The position numbers and the translations under genes are program-made. A DNA stretch of 64,000 nt from an uncultured bacterium (GTDB taxonomy: Bacteria > Spirochaetota > Leptospiria > Leptospirales > Leptonemataceae), in the NCBI GenBank assembly GCA_937928085.1, contig CALFVU010000008.1:310001-374000 (forward strand). Direction: 5' to 3'. This document shows, one piece after another, positions 44,978 through 54,625 of this stretch. Position 1 is the stretch's first letter. Every line of letters starts with the position of its first letter. The notes under the pieces were generated by a model that was not told where the DNA came from, did no database searches, and saw only the letters and a program-made list of their open reading frames with translations.

Positions 44978-46438
44978 TTAAGTTTTTATCCATCCAAAGG
45001 TTTCGAAAGTTTTGGCTAAACGAAATATTTTATTTTCTTCAAAATGATTACTTTTAATTTGAATTCCGACGGGAAATTGACTATATTCGCTAATTAAAGG
45101 AATGTTCAAACTAGGGATGCCACCTAGATTTGTAGAAATTGTTAGTATATCACTTTTATACATCGAAATCGGATCATTTACTTTCTCTCCAATTTTAAAC
45201 GGTATCGTAGGTGTTGTAGGCATCAAGATAAAATCATAAGTTTTAAAAAATTCTTTGTACTCTTCTCGAATTTTTTTTCTTGCTTTTTGAGCTTTATGAT
45301 AAAAAGCTTCGTAATACCCAGAAGATAATACATAAGTTCCTAATAAAATCCTTCGTTTTACTTCGTTTCCAAAACCTTCTGTTCTTGATCGAATATATAC
45401 ATCTAATAAATTTTTTGCGTTTTGTGATCGATAACCATAACGAATTCCATCATATCTTGCTAAATTACTAGATGCTTCTGCTGTAGCTAAAATATAGTAT
45501 ATAGCTATTGAATATTTCCACAATGAGCTTTCTATAGGTTCAAGGCGAAATCCTTGTTTTTCTAAATTATATTGAAATTGATTACAAGTTTTGATAATAA
45601 TATCATCAAACCCCTCTTCTCCTTCTTTTGGAAAGTAAATACCAATCTTTAATTTTTTTATTTCATTTTTGTTAAATGGAAGAGGATTTGGATCAACTTC
45701 CAGCTCTTTTGATTTAGGATGAGAAGTTGAATCTTTTGGATCATATCCTTGAATTATTGAAAAAATCAAAGCAATATCATCAATAGTTCTTGCAAAAGGT
45801 CCGATTTGATCTAGACTAGAAGCAAAAGCAACTAAACCATAGCGAGAGACTCTTCCATAAGTAGGTTTTAAACCATAAATTCCACAAAAAGCGGCAGGTT
45901 GTCGTATAGAACCACCTGTGTCCGATCCTAAAGAAGTAGGGGTGATTTTTGCAGCAACAGCGGCGGCGGATCCTCCCGAAGAACCGCCCGGTACTCTTTC
46001 GGGATCTAAAGGGTTTTTAGTTATTTGAAAAGCTGAATTTTCTGTAGAAGAACCCATTGCGAATTCATCCATGTTGGTTCTTCCGAATAATACTGCCCCT
46101 TGTTCTTTTAGTTTTTTGATCACTGTAGCGGAGTAAGGAGAAATGAAATTTTGTAAGATTTTCGAAGCACAAGTTACATATTCGTCTTCTTCGCAAATAT
46201 TATCTTTAATAGCTACAGGAATTCCTTCTAATGATCGATTTTCCTTTTTTTGATATCTTTGATCAGATTCTTCTGCATTTTTTAAAATTTTTTCTGCATT
46301 TAGATTTATAAAAATAAAATAATCTTTATATCTTTCCGCTTGTTGTAAACAAGCTGTAATATATTCTTTAACGGAATATTTTTTTTCTCTTAAGTTTTTT
46401 AGATGCTCATGGATTGTATGATTTAAAATTTCCTCCAT
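44978..46438 (-). CDS. gatA: Asp-tRNA(Asn)/Glu-tRNA(Gln) amidotransferase subunit A
   Basis: 486 residues, standard length. The amidase signature is visible (GGSSGGSAAAVAAKITPTSL followed by GSDTGGSIRQPA), with catalytic Lys in VAIKDN and both serines. YGLKPTYGRVSRYGLVAFAS is specific to GatA. It releases ammonia from glutamine for the transamidation of mischarged tRNA. It follows gatC by 21 bases; gatB is not in the window. Confidence 0.97.
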   Translation of the reverse strand: MEEILNHTIHEHLKNLREKKYSVKEYITACLQQAERYKDYFIFINLNAEKILKNAEESDQRYQKKENRSLEGIPVAIKDNICEEDEYVTCASKILQNFISPYSATVIKKLKEQGAVLFGRTNMDEFAMGSSTENSAFQITKNPLDPERVPGGSSGGSAAAVAAKITPTSLGSDTGGSIRQPAAFCGIYGLKPTYGRVSRYGLVAFASSLDQIGPFARTIDDIALIFSIIQGYDPKDSTSHPKSKELEVDPNPLPFNKNEIKKLKIGIYFPKEGEEGFDDIIIKTCNQFQYNLEKQGFRLEPIESSLWKYSIAIYYILATAEASSNLARYDGIRYGYRSQNAKNLLDVYIRSRTEGFGNEVKRRILLGTYVLSSGYYEAFYHKAQKARKKIREEYKEFFKTYDFILMPTTPTIPFKIGEKVNDPISMYKSDILTISTNLGGIPSLNIPLISEYSQFPVGIQIKSNHFEENKIFRLAKTFETFGWIKT

Positions 46439-46459
46439 TTGTTTACATCCTGTTTTTTA

Positions 46460-46747
46460 TCAATTTGTTGATTCAATTACTCCTGGAACCACAAAATGAT
46501 TGGATTCCCATTCTGGTGCATTTTGTTTTATTTTAGTAATTGGCAAAGGATTTTCTATTTTGTCTTCTCTAAAGATATTGAGAGTATCTTCTAACGTGTA
46601 ATCTTCTTTGATTTCCGATGTATCAATATTTTCAATTTGTTTAACGTATTCAAGAATTTTCTTAAAATCTTTTTCTAAATGAATAAGACTTTCGTCATTG
46701 GGATCTAATCGAGCTAAAAAGCATAATTCTTTAAATTCCTCTGTCAT
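46460..46747 (-). CDS. gatC: Asp-tRNA(Asn)/Glu-tRNA(Gln) amidotransferase subunit C
   Basis: 95 residues, family length. Typical pattern: LARLDPNDESLIHLEKDF, then ILEYVKQIENIDTSEI, and the C-terminal FVVPGVIES. It stabilises GatA in the GatCAB complex. First gene of the gatC-gatA pair. Confidence 0.94.
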   Translation of the reverse strand: MTEEFKELCFLARLDPNDESLIHLEKDFKKILEYVKQIENIDTSEIKEDYTLEDTLNIFREDKIENPLPITKIKQNAPEWESNHFVVPGVIESTN

Positions 46748-46842
46748 AAGAGCAAATTGTTTATTAAACGATTAAAGTCAATTCTTTAAGTAAAATTAGA
46801 AAAATGATTGCTAAAAAAAATTGATTAGTATTATTTAAAAAT

Positions 46843-47139
46843 ATGCCTGAGAAACTAGCAAAAGAAGAACTCAATATAATTTTACAAAACAATTTAAAAG
46901 GATGGGAACTGAAAGAAAATTATATAGAAAAAAAATTCGTTTTTAATGATTTCAAATCTGCATTTAGTTTTATGACTTTTATTGCTCTTAAATGTGAACA
47001 AATCGATCATCATCCAGATTGGTCAAATGTTTATAATACAGTTTATATAAAATTACAAACTCACAGTATACAAAATGTCTCAAATTTAGATCTAGAATTA
47101 GCTCAATTTATAGAAAATATTTACAAGAAATTTTCTTAG
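46843..47139 (+). CDS. 4a-hydroxytetrahydrobiopterin (pterin carbinolamine) dehydratase
   Basis: 98 residues, PCD/DCoH family. The motif around FDFMTFIALKCEQIDHHPDW is recognisable (here FSFMTFIALKCEQIDHHPDW), with the active-site HH and the later TVYIKLQTH. It recycles pterins for aromatic hydroxylases; PhhA is not in the window. In other bacteria PCD-like proteins have also been linked to Moco function. The last 4 bases overlap the convergent glpD gene. Confidence 0.9.
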   Translation: MPEKLAKEELNIILQNNLKGWELKENYIEKKFVFNDFKSAFSFMTFIALKCEQIDHHPDWSNVYNTVYIKLQTHSIQNVSNLDLELAQFIENIYKKFS

Positions 47140-48815
47140 AAAAGATCTGTATAAGAGTTTAAAGTAGAATTTACTTCTTCCTTAATTCGAGTTTGATTCC
47201 AATTCAGATATTTAGAGGCAAATTTAGCTATTTTTTGTAAAGTTTCTTTATCTGGTTTTCCGTAAGTGCCATAGCCAATTCTTCGTTTGACGATATCTTC
47301 TAAAGTTCTTGCTCCTTCGTATTCAATAGCAAAAAGCACCTGTGCATAAAGATCCCATTTAGGAAAAGAATTACTTATCGGTTCTGCAAGTTTTGGATTT
47401 TCTTTAATCAATTTCAGTATTTCTATATGTTCAGTTCCATAAAAAGAAATTAAATATTTATGTTGTTCGTGGCTAATTTCTTGAATTCGAAACTCTTTTA
47501 GAGCAAAATTTTCGTATACAGAATACGGATTTGAATATCCTGGTGAACCATATAACGGTAATTGAGAAGTATCTGTTTTTTTTGATTGATTTTTCAATTC
47601 TGGAAATAACATGTAAACATATTGAATTACATCTTCTCCCAATTTTCGGGAGGTTGTCCATTTTCCTCCAGCCACACTTAGAAAATTAGATATATTATTT
47701 TCTTTTCTATGATCAAAAATTTCGTATTTTCGAGAAGCCTTGTACGTATTTTCTTTGAGACTTATCAGAGGTCGTATTCCAATCGGTACGTCTAATATCA
47801 TTTTTTTATTTAGAAGATTGCCTGGTATGGTTTCATTAAAGTCATTGATCAATTGTTCTACATCCTCTTTTGTTGGTTTTAGATTATCGGGATGATCCTG
47901 AAAAGGTGTATCTGTTGGTCCAATTAAAGAAAAATTTTTCCACGGTATTACAAAAAAATGTCTGTGAGTTTTTGTTCTAAATAAAACTGCAATTTTTTGA
48001 TTTAAAATCGGTTTTGTTAACAAATGAATTCCTTTAGATCTTTGAATTTTTTGGACTTTTTGATTTAGAACTTTCGAAATTACATAATCAATCCATGGTC
48101 CTGTTGCATTAATGATGACTTTCGCTTTGAAAGTGGTTGATTTACCCGTTATTTTGTCTTTTACTTGGATGCCTGTAATAGTAATGGTGTGATCTTTTTT
48201 TTCTGTTATAAAATCTTCTATTTCTATGTGATTAAAAAATTTAGCTCCTTTTTCTGCTGCAGATTTTAAAAACGAGAAAGCTAATCTTTCGGGATAAATG
48301 CTCTGGCAGTCATAATACATAAAGCCACCATTTTTTGTAATATGCTTTAATTCTGGTAAAACATTAAGTAGTTCCTGTTGTGATATTTTTCTAGTATTAG
48401 GAATATATGATTCTTCTGGAAGAAATTCATTTCTATCAAAAGATAAAAGATCATAAATTTTTAGTCCAGCTTCGATTAAAAATGGATTTGGTTTAGTCCA
48501 AGGCAAAATTGGAATAATAAACGGCATGGGGCGAACCAGATGGGATGCGGATAGCATCAAAATTCTTCTTTCTTTTAATGATTCTCGAACTAAAGGAAAT
48601 TCAAAATTTTCTAAATAACGTAAACCGCCATGAATTAATTTAGATGTTGCTGCTGAGGTTGCACAATGAAAATCATTTTTTTCTATAAGACCTACAAAAT
48701 GTCCTCTTTCTGCTGCTTCTCTTGCTATGGCAATTCCGGTAATCCCCCCACCTATAATTAAAATGTCAAACTTTTCTTGTGGTTTCAATTCTGTTTGTAT
48801 TTTTAATGTAAACAT
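47136..48815 (-). CDS. glpD: FAD-dependent glycerol-3-phosphate dehydrogenase
   Basis: 559 residues. FAD-binding ILIIGGGITGIAIAREAAER, the GlpD motif SAATSKLIHGGLRYLE, IGPTDTPFQD, AGGKWTTSRKLGED and the C-terminal DAO_C domain (about 400-540) are present. It oxidises glycerol 3-phosphate to dihydroxyacetone phosphate and feeds electrons into the quinone pool, the substrate of the alternative complex III in this window. A MaoC-like gene precedes it by 7 bases on the same strand. Confidence 0.94.
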   Translation of the reverse strand: MFTLKIQTELKPQEKFDILIIGGGITGIAIAREAAERGHFVGLIEKNDFHCATSAATSKLIHGGLRYLENFEFPLVRESLKERRILMLSASHLVRPMPFIIPILPWTKPNPFLIEAGLKIYDLLSFDRNEFLPEESYIPNTRKISQQELLNVLPELKHITKNGGFMYYDCQSIYPERLAFSFLKSAAEKGAKFFNHIEIEDFITEKKDHTITITGIQVKDKITGKSTTFKAKVIINATGPWIDYVISKVLNQKVQKIQRSKGIHLLTKPILNQKIAVLFRTKTHRHFFVIPWKNFSLIGPTDTPFQDHPDNLKPTKEDVEQLINDFNETIPGNLLNKKMILDVPIGIRPLISLKENTYKASRKYEIFDHRKENNISNFLSVAGGKWTTSRKLGEDVIQYVYMLFPELKNQSKKTDTSQLPLYGSPGYSNPYSVYENFALKEFRIQEISHEQHKYLISFYGTEHIEILKLIKENPKLAEPISNSFPKWDLYAQVLFAIEYEGARTLEDIVKRRIGYGTYGKPDKETLQKIAKFASKYLNWNQTRIKEEVNSTLNSYTDLF

Positions 48816-48822
48816 ATAAAAC

Positions 48823-49998
48823 CTATGTAGTTCTTTTTTTAATTAAAATTTTTCTTTCGATTTCAAAAATTTTATTAGGAATTTTCTCTTTTCCGATATC
48901 TTTTTTATCATTTTCTTTTAAAAAAAGATCTTCTCCGTATTTATCAAAAGCTTCTATAGTTTTTATATTTTTTACACCAATTAGTTGTATGTGTAAAATA
49001 CCAGTTCCAGAAATTGGGCTTTTTTCTTTTGATAAAATTCTTGAGATAGATCCAATAGTATCTCCCGCAAAAACAGGTTGAGTATGATATCCTTCTGTAT
49101 AACCTAATTCCCATAAAGCATTTTCTGTTAAATCACGAGAAGAAAGTCCAACTAGCCACCCAAATACTAATCCCCCATAAACGATAGGTTCACCACTCAT
49201 AGGACCACTTAAACTTTTTGAATATAATCTGTCGTAATGTAAAGGATGTGTGTTTCCTACACGATATGTCCAAGGTATATGCTCTTCTGTGATTGTTCTC
49301 ATGTTTTTATGGATTAAAATTTGACCTTCTTCGAAATCCTCAAAATACGTATTATCTAATGTATATTCAAGATATTTTGGATTTGTTTTATCTATTTTTG
49401 TAAAATCGGGTAATATCATGGTTAAGTTTTCAGATTCTGGGAAAAAAACAGTTCTTTCTTGTTTTGAAGTAGAAACAGGATGTTTTGATGGAGATACCAT
49501 GATTTTTCTTTCGTATTGCAATACTAATTCCTCATTTTGATTAATTCCAATTGTTCTAACCAGTACGATGCCGGGTTTACCTTCTCCTTTAAAACTTTTA
49601 GAGATTACTTTTGTTCTAGATCGTATAGTATCTCCAGGATATACAGGTTTTACAAAACATACATTATAATAACCTAAATTTGCTATTGCCTTTTCGGAAT
49701 CATTTTGAACACCAAGGGATAATACAATATTAAATACTAATAAAGGATGAACTACTAGATCTTTAAAACCGTTCATTTTTGCATATTCTTCACTTAAAAA
49801 GATTGGATTAGCTTCGTGAAACGTCGTTGCATATTCTAATGCAAAATCTTTTGTAATTGTAACTCCTCGAGGATGTACATAAACTTCTCCTTCAATAAAT
49901 TCATCTAGGTATCTTCCATATTCTTTTTGAGTTGCTTTTTCTTTTTCGAGTGGTAGTTTGGATTTTTCGACAATTTTATTATAAGGTAGCTGGATCAT
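48823..49998 (-). CDS. Tandem MaoC-like (hot-dog) hydratase
   Basis: 391 residues made of two MaoC-type hot-dog domains. The first (about 25-170) has [35 protein letters not shown] and [16 protein letters not shown]. The second (about 225-350) has [38 protein letters not shown] and [14 protein letters not shown]. Such double MaoC proteins hydrate enoyl-CoA or mesaconyl-CoA-like substrates; the substrate is not known here. It sits upstream of glpD in the same direction. Confidence 0.85.
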   Translation of the reverse strand: MIQLPYNKIVEKSKLPLEKEKATQKEYGRYLDEFIEGEVYVHPRGVTITKDFALEYATTFHEANPIFLSEEYAKMNGFKDLVVHPLLVFNIVLSLGVQNDSEKAIANLGYYNVCFVKPVYPGDTIRSRTKVISKSFKGEGKPGIVLVRTIGINQNEELVLQYERKIMVSPSKHPVSTSKQERTVFFPESENLTMILPDFTKIDKTNPKYLEYTLDNTYFEDFEEGQILIHKNMRTITEEHIPWTYRVGNTHPLHYDRLYSKSLSGPMSGEPIVYGGLVFGWLVGLSSRDLTENALWELGYTEGYHTQPVFAGDTIGSISRILSKEKSPISGTGILHIQLIGVKNIKTIEAFDKYGEDLFLKENDKKDIGKEKIPNKIFEIERKILIKKRTT

Positions 49999-50162
49999 AA
50001 AATCAACTTTTTTATACTTTTTTTGATGTCAAGAAAACTTAAAATTATTTAAGATTAATCTTTTTATGAGGATTTAAAAAATAAATAATGTTGTTTTTAT
50101 GTTTTAAAAATTTCTTGTCTAAAAACAAAATCAAAATTTATTACATTTAAAAGGAATGTCTT

Positions 50163-50714
50163 ATGGCGATCAAGCATATATTAAAAATTGGTAATCCTCT
50201 TTTAAGAGAAAAGTCTAAAGAAATCCCACTTACAGAGATTCGTTCTAAAGAAATCAAAAATCTAATCAAAGATATGTTTGATTCAATGAAAGCTTATAAT
50301 GGAATTGGATTAGCAGCACCACAAATTGGAGTCTTAAAACGAATTGTCATTATTGGTTATGAGCCCTCAGAACGATATCCTGAAGTACAATTTCAACATT
50401 CTAATATACAATATAAGGTTTTGATTAATCCAAAAATTGAATTTCTAACTAAAGAAACTATGGGTTTTTGGGAAGGATGTTTATCAGTTCCCGGAATGAG
50501 AGGTTATGTGGAAAGACCTAATAAAATCAAACTTACCTATTACGATACAGAAGAGGAATTACGTGAAGAAATTGTAGAAGGTTTCGAAGCCATCGTTGTT
50601 CAACATGAATGTGACCATTTAGACGGGATACTTTATGTGGATCGATTAAAAGATACAAGACTTTTTGGCTTCGAGGAAGAGTTTGAAAAAGCAAAAGATC
50701 ATTCTCTTGCTTGA
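50163..50714 (+). CDS. def: Peptide deformylase
   Basis: 183 residues. All three family motifs: GIGLAAPQIG, EGCLSVPG (metal Cys) and QHECDHLDG (two metal His and the catalytic Glu). It removes the formyl group from new proteins. The start ATG has AAAAGGA in front. It converges with the hot-dog pair on the other strand. Confidence 0.97.
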   Translation: MAIKHILKIGNPLLREKSKEIPLTEIRSKEIKNLIKDMFDSMKAYNGIGLAAPQIGVLKRIVIIGYEPSERYPEVQFQHSNIQYKVLINPKIEFLTKETMGFWEGCLSVPGMRGYVERPNKIKLTYYDTEEELREEIVEGFEAIVVQHECDHLDGILYVDRLKDTRLFGFEEEFEKAKDHSLA

Positions 50715-50774
50715 TAAAAATAAATTTTGTAAATTTTATTTATAAAAAAATATTATTTTTATTTTATATGAATC

Positions 50775-51188
50775 TTATTCGCATTGAATCTCAGCTTCAC
50801 CTGAAAGTTTTATATCTCCTGATTCAGAGGTTGCTTGTAAGTTTATGATAAGTTTTTTTTCAGAATCGATTTTCTTTTTTACTTTACCAGAACAAATAAT
50901 CGTTTCTCCAATTTTTGTCATACTTCTAAATTTTACATTGAATGTTTTAATTTGATGTAAATGAAAATGATTGGTAAGTAATCTCCCAACTTGTGCCATA
51001 ATGTACATTCCGTGGGCTATGGTACCGTCTAATCCAACTTTTTTTGCAAATTCTACATCAATATGAATTGGATTAAAATCACCCGAAGCACCCGCATACT
51101 TTACTAAATCAACTTGTTTGATAGGACCGACTTTCATTGGGGTAAGCTCCTGTTCAACTTGAAAATCATCAAATTTTACTTTTATCAT
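50775..51188 (-). CDS. MaoC-like hydratase, HadB-type subunit
   Basis: 137 residues from the ATG at 51188, which has GGAGGAAAA in front; longer frames from a TTG at 51251 overlap the previous gene. One hot-dog domain with the hydratase motif YAGASGDFNPIHIDVEFAKK and GTIAHGMYIMAQVGRLLTN, the Asp/His pair of R-specific enoyl hydratases. It pairs with the next upstream gene as in HadAB, (3R)-hydroxyacyl dehydratases. Fatty acid or polyester metabolism are both possible. Confidence 0.87.
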   Translation of the reverse strand: MIKVKFDDFQVEQELTPMKVGPIKQVDLVKYAGASGDFNPIHIDVEFAKKVGLDGTIAHGMYIMAQVGRLLTNHFHLHQIKTFNVKFRSMTKIGETIICSGKVKKKIDSEKKLIINLQATSESGDIKLSGEAEIQCE

Positions 51189-51205
51189 ATTTTTTCCTCC
51201 TAAAA

Positions 51206-51658
51206 TTACTCTTTTGGTCTTAAGATTATGCCCATTTCTGCTATGATGCAAGGTTCTTGTTTCTCGTTTTTATAAGTAGTGCGAAACGTGACTACTTCCA
51301 TCTTCCCCGTTTTTACATCTATAATTTCGCTCTCCGAATTAATTATCATTCCAGCATAGATTGGTTTTATATACGTATATTCTTCTTTCATGTGTAGAAG
51401 TCTATTTGTGTCAATTCCTATTTTTCTCATATCTTCGAAAATTTCCGGATAACCCCAAAATTGAAAACAAGTTTGAAATGTAGGAGGTATAGGTATCCCT
51501 TCAAACCCTGCTTTTTTTGCTTCTAACTCATCAAAAAAAATAGGATTGGTTTCTCCAATTGCAAGGCAGAATTCTCTTATTTTTCCTTTTTCTACTGTAA
51601 AAGAAAATGACTTTAATTTTTTTCCAATTAAATCTTTTGATAACTGAAGCGTTTCCAT
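51206..51658 (-). CDS. MaoC-like dehydratase, HadA/HadC-type subunit
   Basis: 150 residues, N-terminal MaoC/FAS1 dehydratase type: FTVEKGKIREFCLAIGETNP, IPIPPTFQTCFQFWG, then EEYTYIKPIYAGMIINSESE. It lacks the full catalytic motif seen in its partner, as HadA-type subunits do, so the two probably form a heterodimer. Transcribed ahead of the HadB-like gene with a 17-base gap. Confidence 0.85.
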   Translation of the reverse strand: METLQLSKDLIGKKLKSFSFTVEKGKIREFCLAIGETNPIFFDELEAKKAGFEGIPIPPTFQTCFQFWGYPEIFEDMRKIGIDTNRLLHMKEEYTYIKPIYAGMIINSESEIIDVKTGKMEVVTFRTTYKNEKQEPCIIAEMGIILRPKE

Positions 51659-51968
51659 ACAACAATTTTTTTGTTATTGATTTTAATGTCAATTAAGTAT
51701 TTTAAAATTATCAAACATTAAAGAGAGTTTTTATCTCATTATAACTACTTTAGTAGAAAAATTGGATTTTACATTATGAAATGAAATTTTCAATTTTTGT
51801 TAAGCTTTGCTTTAATTTTTTTATGGAGATTTATTATTTGAATGTAATTAAAATTTTAGTCTCGGGATATCAAAAAAAAATTGCTTTTTAAATTATACAA
51901 AACAATTGATTTTATATCCTTTTTTAAAAAAATTTACATAACATAATAAAAAAGACAAAGGTAAAACA
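51659..51968. other. Divergent gap between the hot-dog pair and htrA
   Basis: 310 very AT-rich bases holding both divergent promoters. I see no open frame of coding quality, no palindrome above background and no clear -35/-10 pair. A purine-rich AAAGACAAAGG before the htrA ATG is a weak ribosome site. Confidence 0.4.
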
Positions 51969-53090
51969 ATGAAAAAGATCCACATTACAAAATTTACATT
52001 AGTAAATTTGCTTTTTAGTGCTTTTTTGTTAGGAACTTTTTTTAGTCCTTTATTTTACTCTGGAATCAAAAAACATATAATTTTAAAGTCTTTACAAACA
52101 GATGCAAATCCTATTCCAGAGTCAGAACAGATTTCTGCAATAGAGATACAAAAAACTTTTATGAATGTTTATAAAAAAGCTCAACATTCGGTAGTGTATA
52201 TAAAAACAAACATTTTGGTAAGGCCTCATGCTTGGTTTGATTATTATCAACGAGTAGAAGGAGCTGGCTCGGGTGTGATTATCGACAAAGAGGGATATAT
52301 TGTTACGAATAGTCACGTAGTAAAAGGTGCCAGCACTATAGAAGTTTTTTTTAGCGATAATACTCGTGCTTTAGCAAAACTCATTGGAAGAGATGATAAC
52401 TCTGATATTGCATTAATAAAAGTTCCATCTTCGGATAAATTACAGCCAGCTCTTTTGGGAGATTCTGATAAAGTTGAAACAGGACAAATTGTATTTGCAT
52501 TGGGTTCTCCTTATGGTTTGTCTAGCACTTTTACATTTGGTATTGTTTCTGCTGTAACAAGATATATTGATAATACAAAATATTCAAGAATACAAACCGA
52601 TGCATCGATCAATCCGGGAAATTCAGGAGGTCCTTTATTAAATATTTATGGAGAAGTGATTGGAATTAATCAATCAATTATTTCTCCAGATGGGCGAGGG
52701 GGAAGTGTAGGGATTGGTTTTGCTATACCTATTAACGAGATTAAAGAAACAATTCGTATTTTAAAAGAACAAAAAAGAATTATTGGAAAAGCAGCTTTAG
52801 GAGTAAGTGTTTCTGAATCGAATCAAGAATTAAAAGAATATCTTGGAGTTCCAAAAGAAATTAAAGGTGTGATTGTTCGTTTTGTGGTTCCGAATTCTTC
52901 TGCCGAGAAAGCTGGAATTCAAGAAAATGATTTTATATATCAGTTAAATAATCAAAAAATTGAAACACCAGAAGATTTAGTAAAAGCGGTTCAAAAGGAA
53001 GGTGTGGGTGCGGAAGTAGAAGTCTATATTTATAGAAGAGGAAAACAATTAAAATTAAAAGCAATTATAGGGGAAGATTTCTCTCAATAA
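51969..53090 (+). CDS. HtrA/DegP-family serine protease
   Basis: 373 residues. N-terminal membrane anchor or signal (about 8-32), trypsin-like domain with the triad His116 (TNSHVV), Asp146 (NSDIALI) and Ser219 (NPGNSGGPL), and one PDZ domain (about 275-370). Periplasmic quality control of misfolded proteins is the usual role. With a single PDZ it is closer to DegS or HhoB than to DegP in layout. birA follows 6 bases downstream. Confidence 0.95.
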   Translation: MKKIHITKFTLVNLLFSAFLLGTFFSPLFYSGIKKHIILKSLQTDANPIPESEQISAIEIQKTFMNVYKKAQHSVVYIKTNILVRPHAWFDYYQRVEGAGSGVIIDKEGYIVTNSHVVKGASTIEVFFSDNTRALAKLIGRDDNSDIALIKVPSSDKLQPALLGDSDKVETGQIVFALGSPYGLSSTFTFGIVSAVTRYIDNTKYSRIQTDASINPGNSGGPLLNIYGEVIGINQSIISPDGRGGSVGIGFAIPINEIKETIRILKEQKRIIGKAALGVSVSESNQELKEYLGVPKEIKGVIVRFVVPNSSAEKAGIQENDFIYQLNNQKIETPEDLVKAVQKEGVGAEVEVYIYRRGKQLKLKAIIGEDFSQ

Positions 53091-53096
53091 AATTCA

Positions 53097-53852
53097 ATGA
53101 TACACAAACAAATAAGGTTTCATTTTGATTCTATTGATTCTACGAATGATTATTTGTTAAAAAATGATTTTCCACACAGTACGATTGTAACTGCATCTAC
53201 TCAAACAAAAGGAAAAGGAAGGAATCAACGATCCTGGTATGATGTTCCAAATCATTCTTTTCTTTTTTCTATAGTATTAAAATTCAATTCGTTTACATAT
53301 ACATTTTATCCTCTTTTGATAGGTTTATGTGTAGTAGAAGCTGCAAAAAAAATTCAAAAAGAGTTATCAAAAGAAGTTTGTGAATTTTATATTAAATGGC
53401 CAAATGACATTTTATTAAAAAGAAATCAAGTCTTAGGGAAATTGGCAGGTATTCTTATCGAAACCCAATTCAAAAATGATTGCTGGAATGTGGTAATTGG
53501 TATAGGCTTAAATTGGAGAGAAATTCCTGTTTTGAAAAGTGATGAATTCAAATTTCCGCCCATAGCACTTTTTGACAATAAAATTTCTTATGAACCAGAT
53601 GTATTTATAGATTATTTAATAGAACAGATGAATGAATTTTGTGTGGAACATCCAAAACCTTTTAATGTGTATTTAGATTTTATTCATCAATATCATTTTT
53701 TATATGGAAAAAAAATTCAAATATTGAACGAGACTTATATCGTAGATAAAATCAACGAAGAAGGATTTTTAAAAATCATCCATCTCAATACTAATCATAT
53801 AAAAGTCTTAACTGAATGGGAAGATCACTATGCAATACTTATTAACAATTGA
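53097..53852 (+). CDS. birA: Biotin-[acetyl-CoA-carboxylase] ligase
   Basis: 251 residues, catalytic type without the DNA-binding domain of E. coli BirA. Motifs: FDSIDSTNDYLL, TASTQTKGKGRNQRSW (the biotinyl-AMP loop), WPNDILL, KLAGILIE and VVIGIGLNW. It attaches biotin to carrier proteins. It overlaps coaX by 23 bases, so both vitamin-cofactor genes are co-translated. Confidence 0.94.
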   Translation: MIHKQIRFHFDSIDSTNDYLLKNDFPHSTIVTASTQTKGKGRNQRSWYDVPNHSFLFSIVLKFNSFTYTFYPLLIGLCVVEAAKKIQKELSKEVCEFYIKWPNDILLKRNQVLGKLAGILIETQFKNDCWNVVIGIGLNWREIPVLKSDEFKFPPIALFDNKISYEPDVFIDYLIEQMNEFCVEHPKPFNVYLDFIHQYHFLYGKKIQILNETYIVDKINEEGFLKIIHLNTNHIKVLTEWEDHYAILINN

Positions 53853-54606
53853 TGTAGGCAATACAAATACAGTTTTTGGAATTTTTGATCAAAATCAATT
53901 ATTAAAATCGTGGCGAATTGTTACAAAAAGAAATAGAACTTCTGATGAATTAGGTGTTTATTTAAATAGTTTTATCAATTCGAGTAATTTTAATTCAAAG
54001 CATATTAAAGGTGTGATTTATTCTTCTGTAGTTCCTTCTTTTAATCCTATTTTAGATAGAATGGTTCAAGAATATTTTAATTGTTCTCCTATAAAAGTAG
54101 TTTACGATATGAATTTACCTCTTCGCTATCATTATCCAAAGCCATTTGAGTTAGGTGCTGATCGAATTGTAAATGCAGTGGCAGGTATTACTTTATACGG
54201 TGAAAATTTAATTATTATAGATTTAGGAACAGCTACAACTTTTTGCTTAGTTAAAGCTAACTATTATGAAGGTGGAGTGATTGCTCCGGGGTTAAAAATG
54301 TCTATGGAGGTGCTACATAAACGTACAGCATTACTACCTTTAGTGGAATTTGCAAAGCCAAAGTTGGGTATATTAACAGACAGTACAATACACTCTATTC
54401 AAGCTGGATTTTTTTATGGTTGGGTTGGACTTTTAAAAGAAATTATCAAAGAATTAAAACAAAAATTTTCTGATACAAATTTTTTAGTAATTGGTACAGG
54501 GGGGTTATGTGAAATGATCCATAAAGAAGTTCCTTATATTTTTGATGTAGTCGATAAAGATCTAACTTTAAAAGGACTAAAAATTATTTATGATTATCAG
54601 ACTTAA
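53830..54606 (+). CDS. coaX: Type III pantothenate kinase
   Basis: 258 residues. ASKHA-fold motifs: TIDVGNTNTVFGIFD (phosphate 1), PFELGADRIVNAVAG (substrate), IIDLGTATTF and GGVIAPGLKMSMEVLHKRTA. It phosphorylates pantothenate in CoA synthesis; the type III enzyme is not feedback-inhibited and needs a monovalent cation. A birA-coaX pair is frequent in other bacteria. Confidence 0.96.
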   Translation: MQYLLTIDVGNTNTVFGIFDQNQLLKSWRIVTKRNRTSDELGVYLNSFINSSNFNSKHIKGVIYSSVVPSFNPILDRMVQEYFNCSPIKVVYDMNLPLRYHYPKPFELGADRIVNAVAGITLYGENLIIIDLGTATTFCLVKANYYEGGVIAPGLKMSMEVLHKRTALLPLVEFAKPKLGILTDSTIHSIQAGFFYGWVGLLKEIIKELKQKFSDTNFLVIGTGGLCEMIHKEVPYIFDVVDKDLTLKGLKIIYDYQT

Positions 54607-54625
54607 GGGTTTAAAAATACCTTAA
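54603..54625 (+). terminator. Weak hairpin at the coaX stop
   Basis: TTAAGG (54603-54608) pairs with CCTTAA (54620-54625) across the stop codon. The following sequence is only moderately T-rich, so it may be a leaky terminator. Confidence 0.35.

Noticed and set aside
51189-51251. Longer HadB-like protein from a TTG inside the HadA-like gene
   Set aside because: The ATG at 51188 has a near-perfect GGAGGAAAA and starts right at the hot-dog domain.
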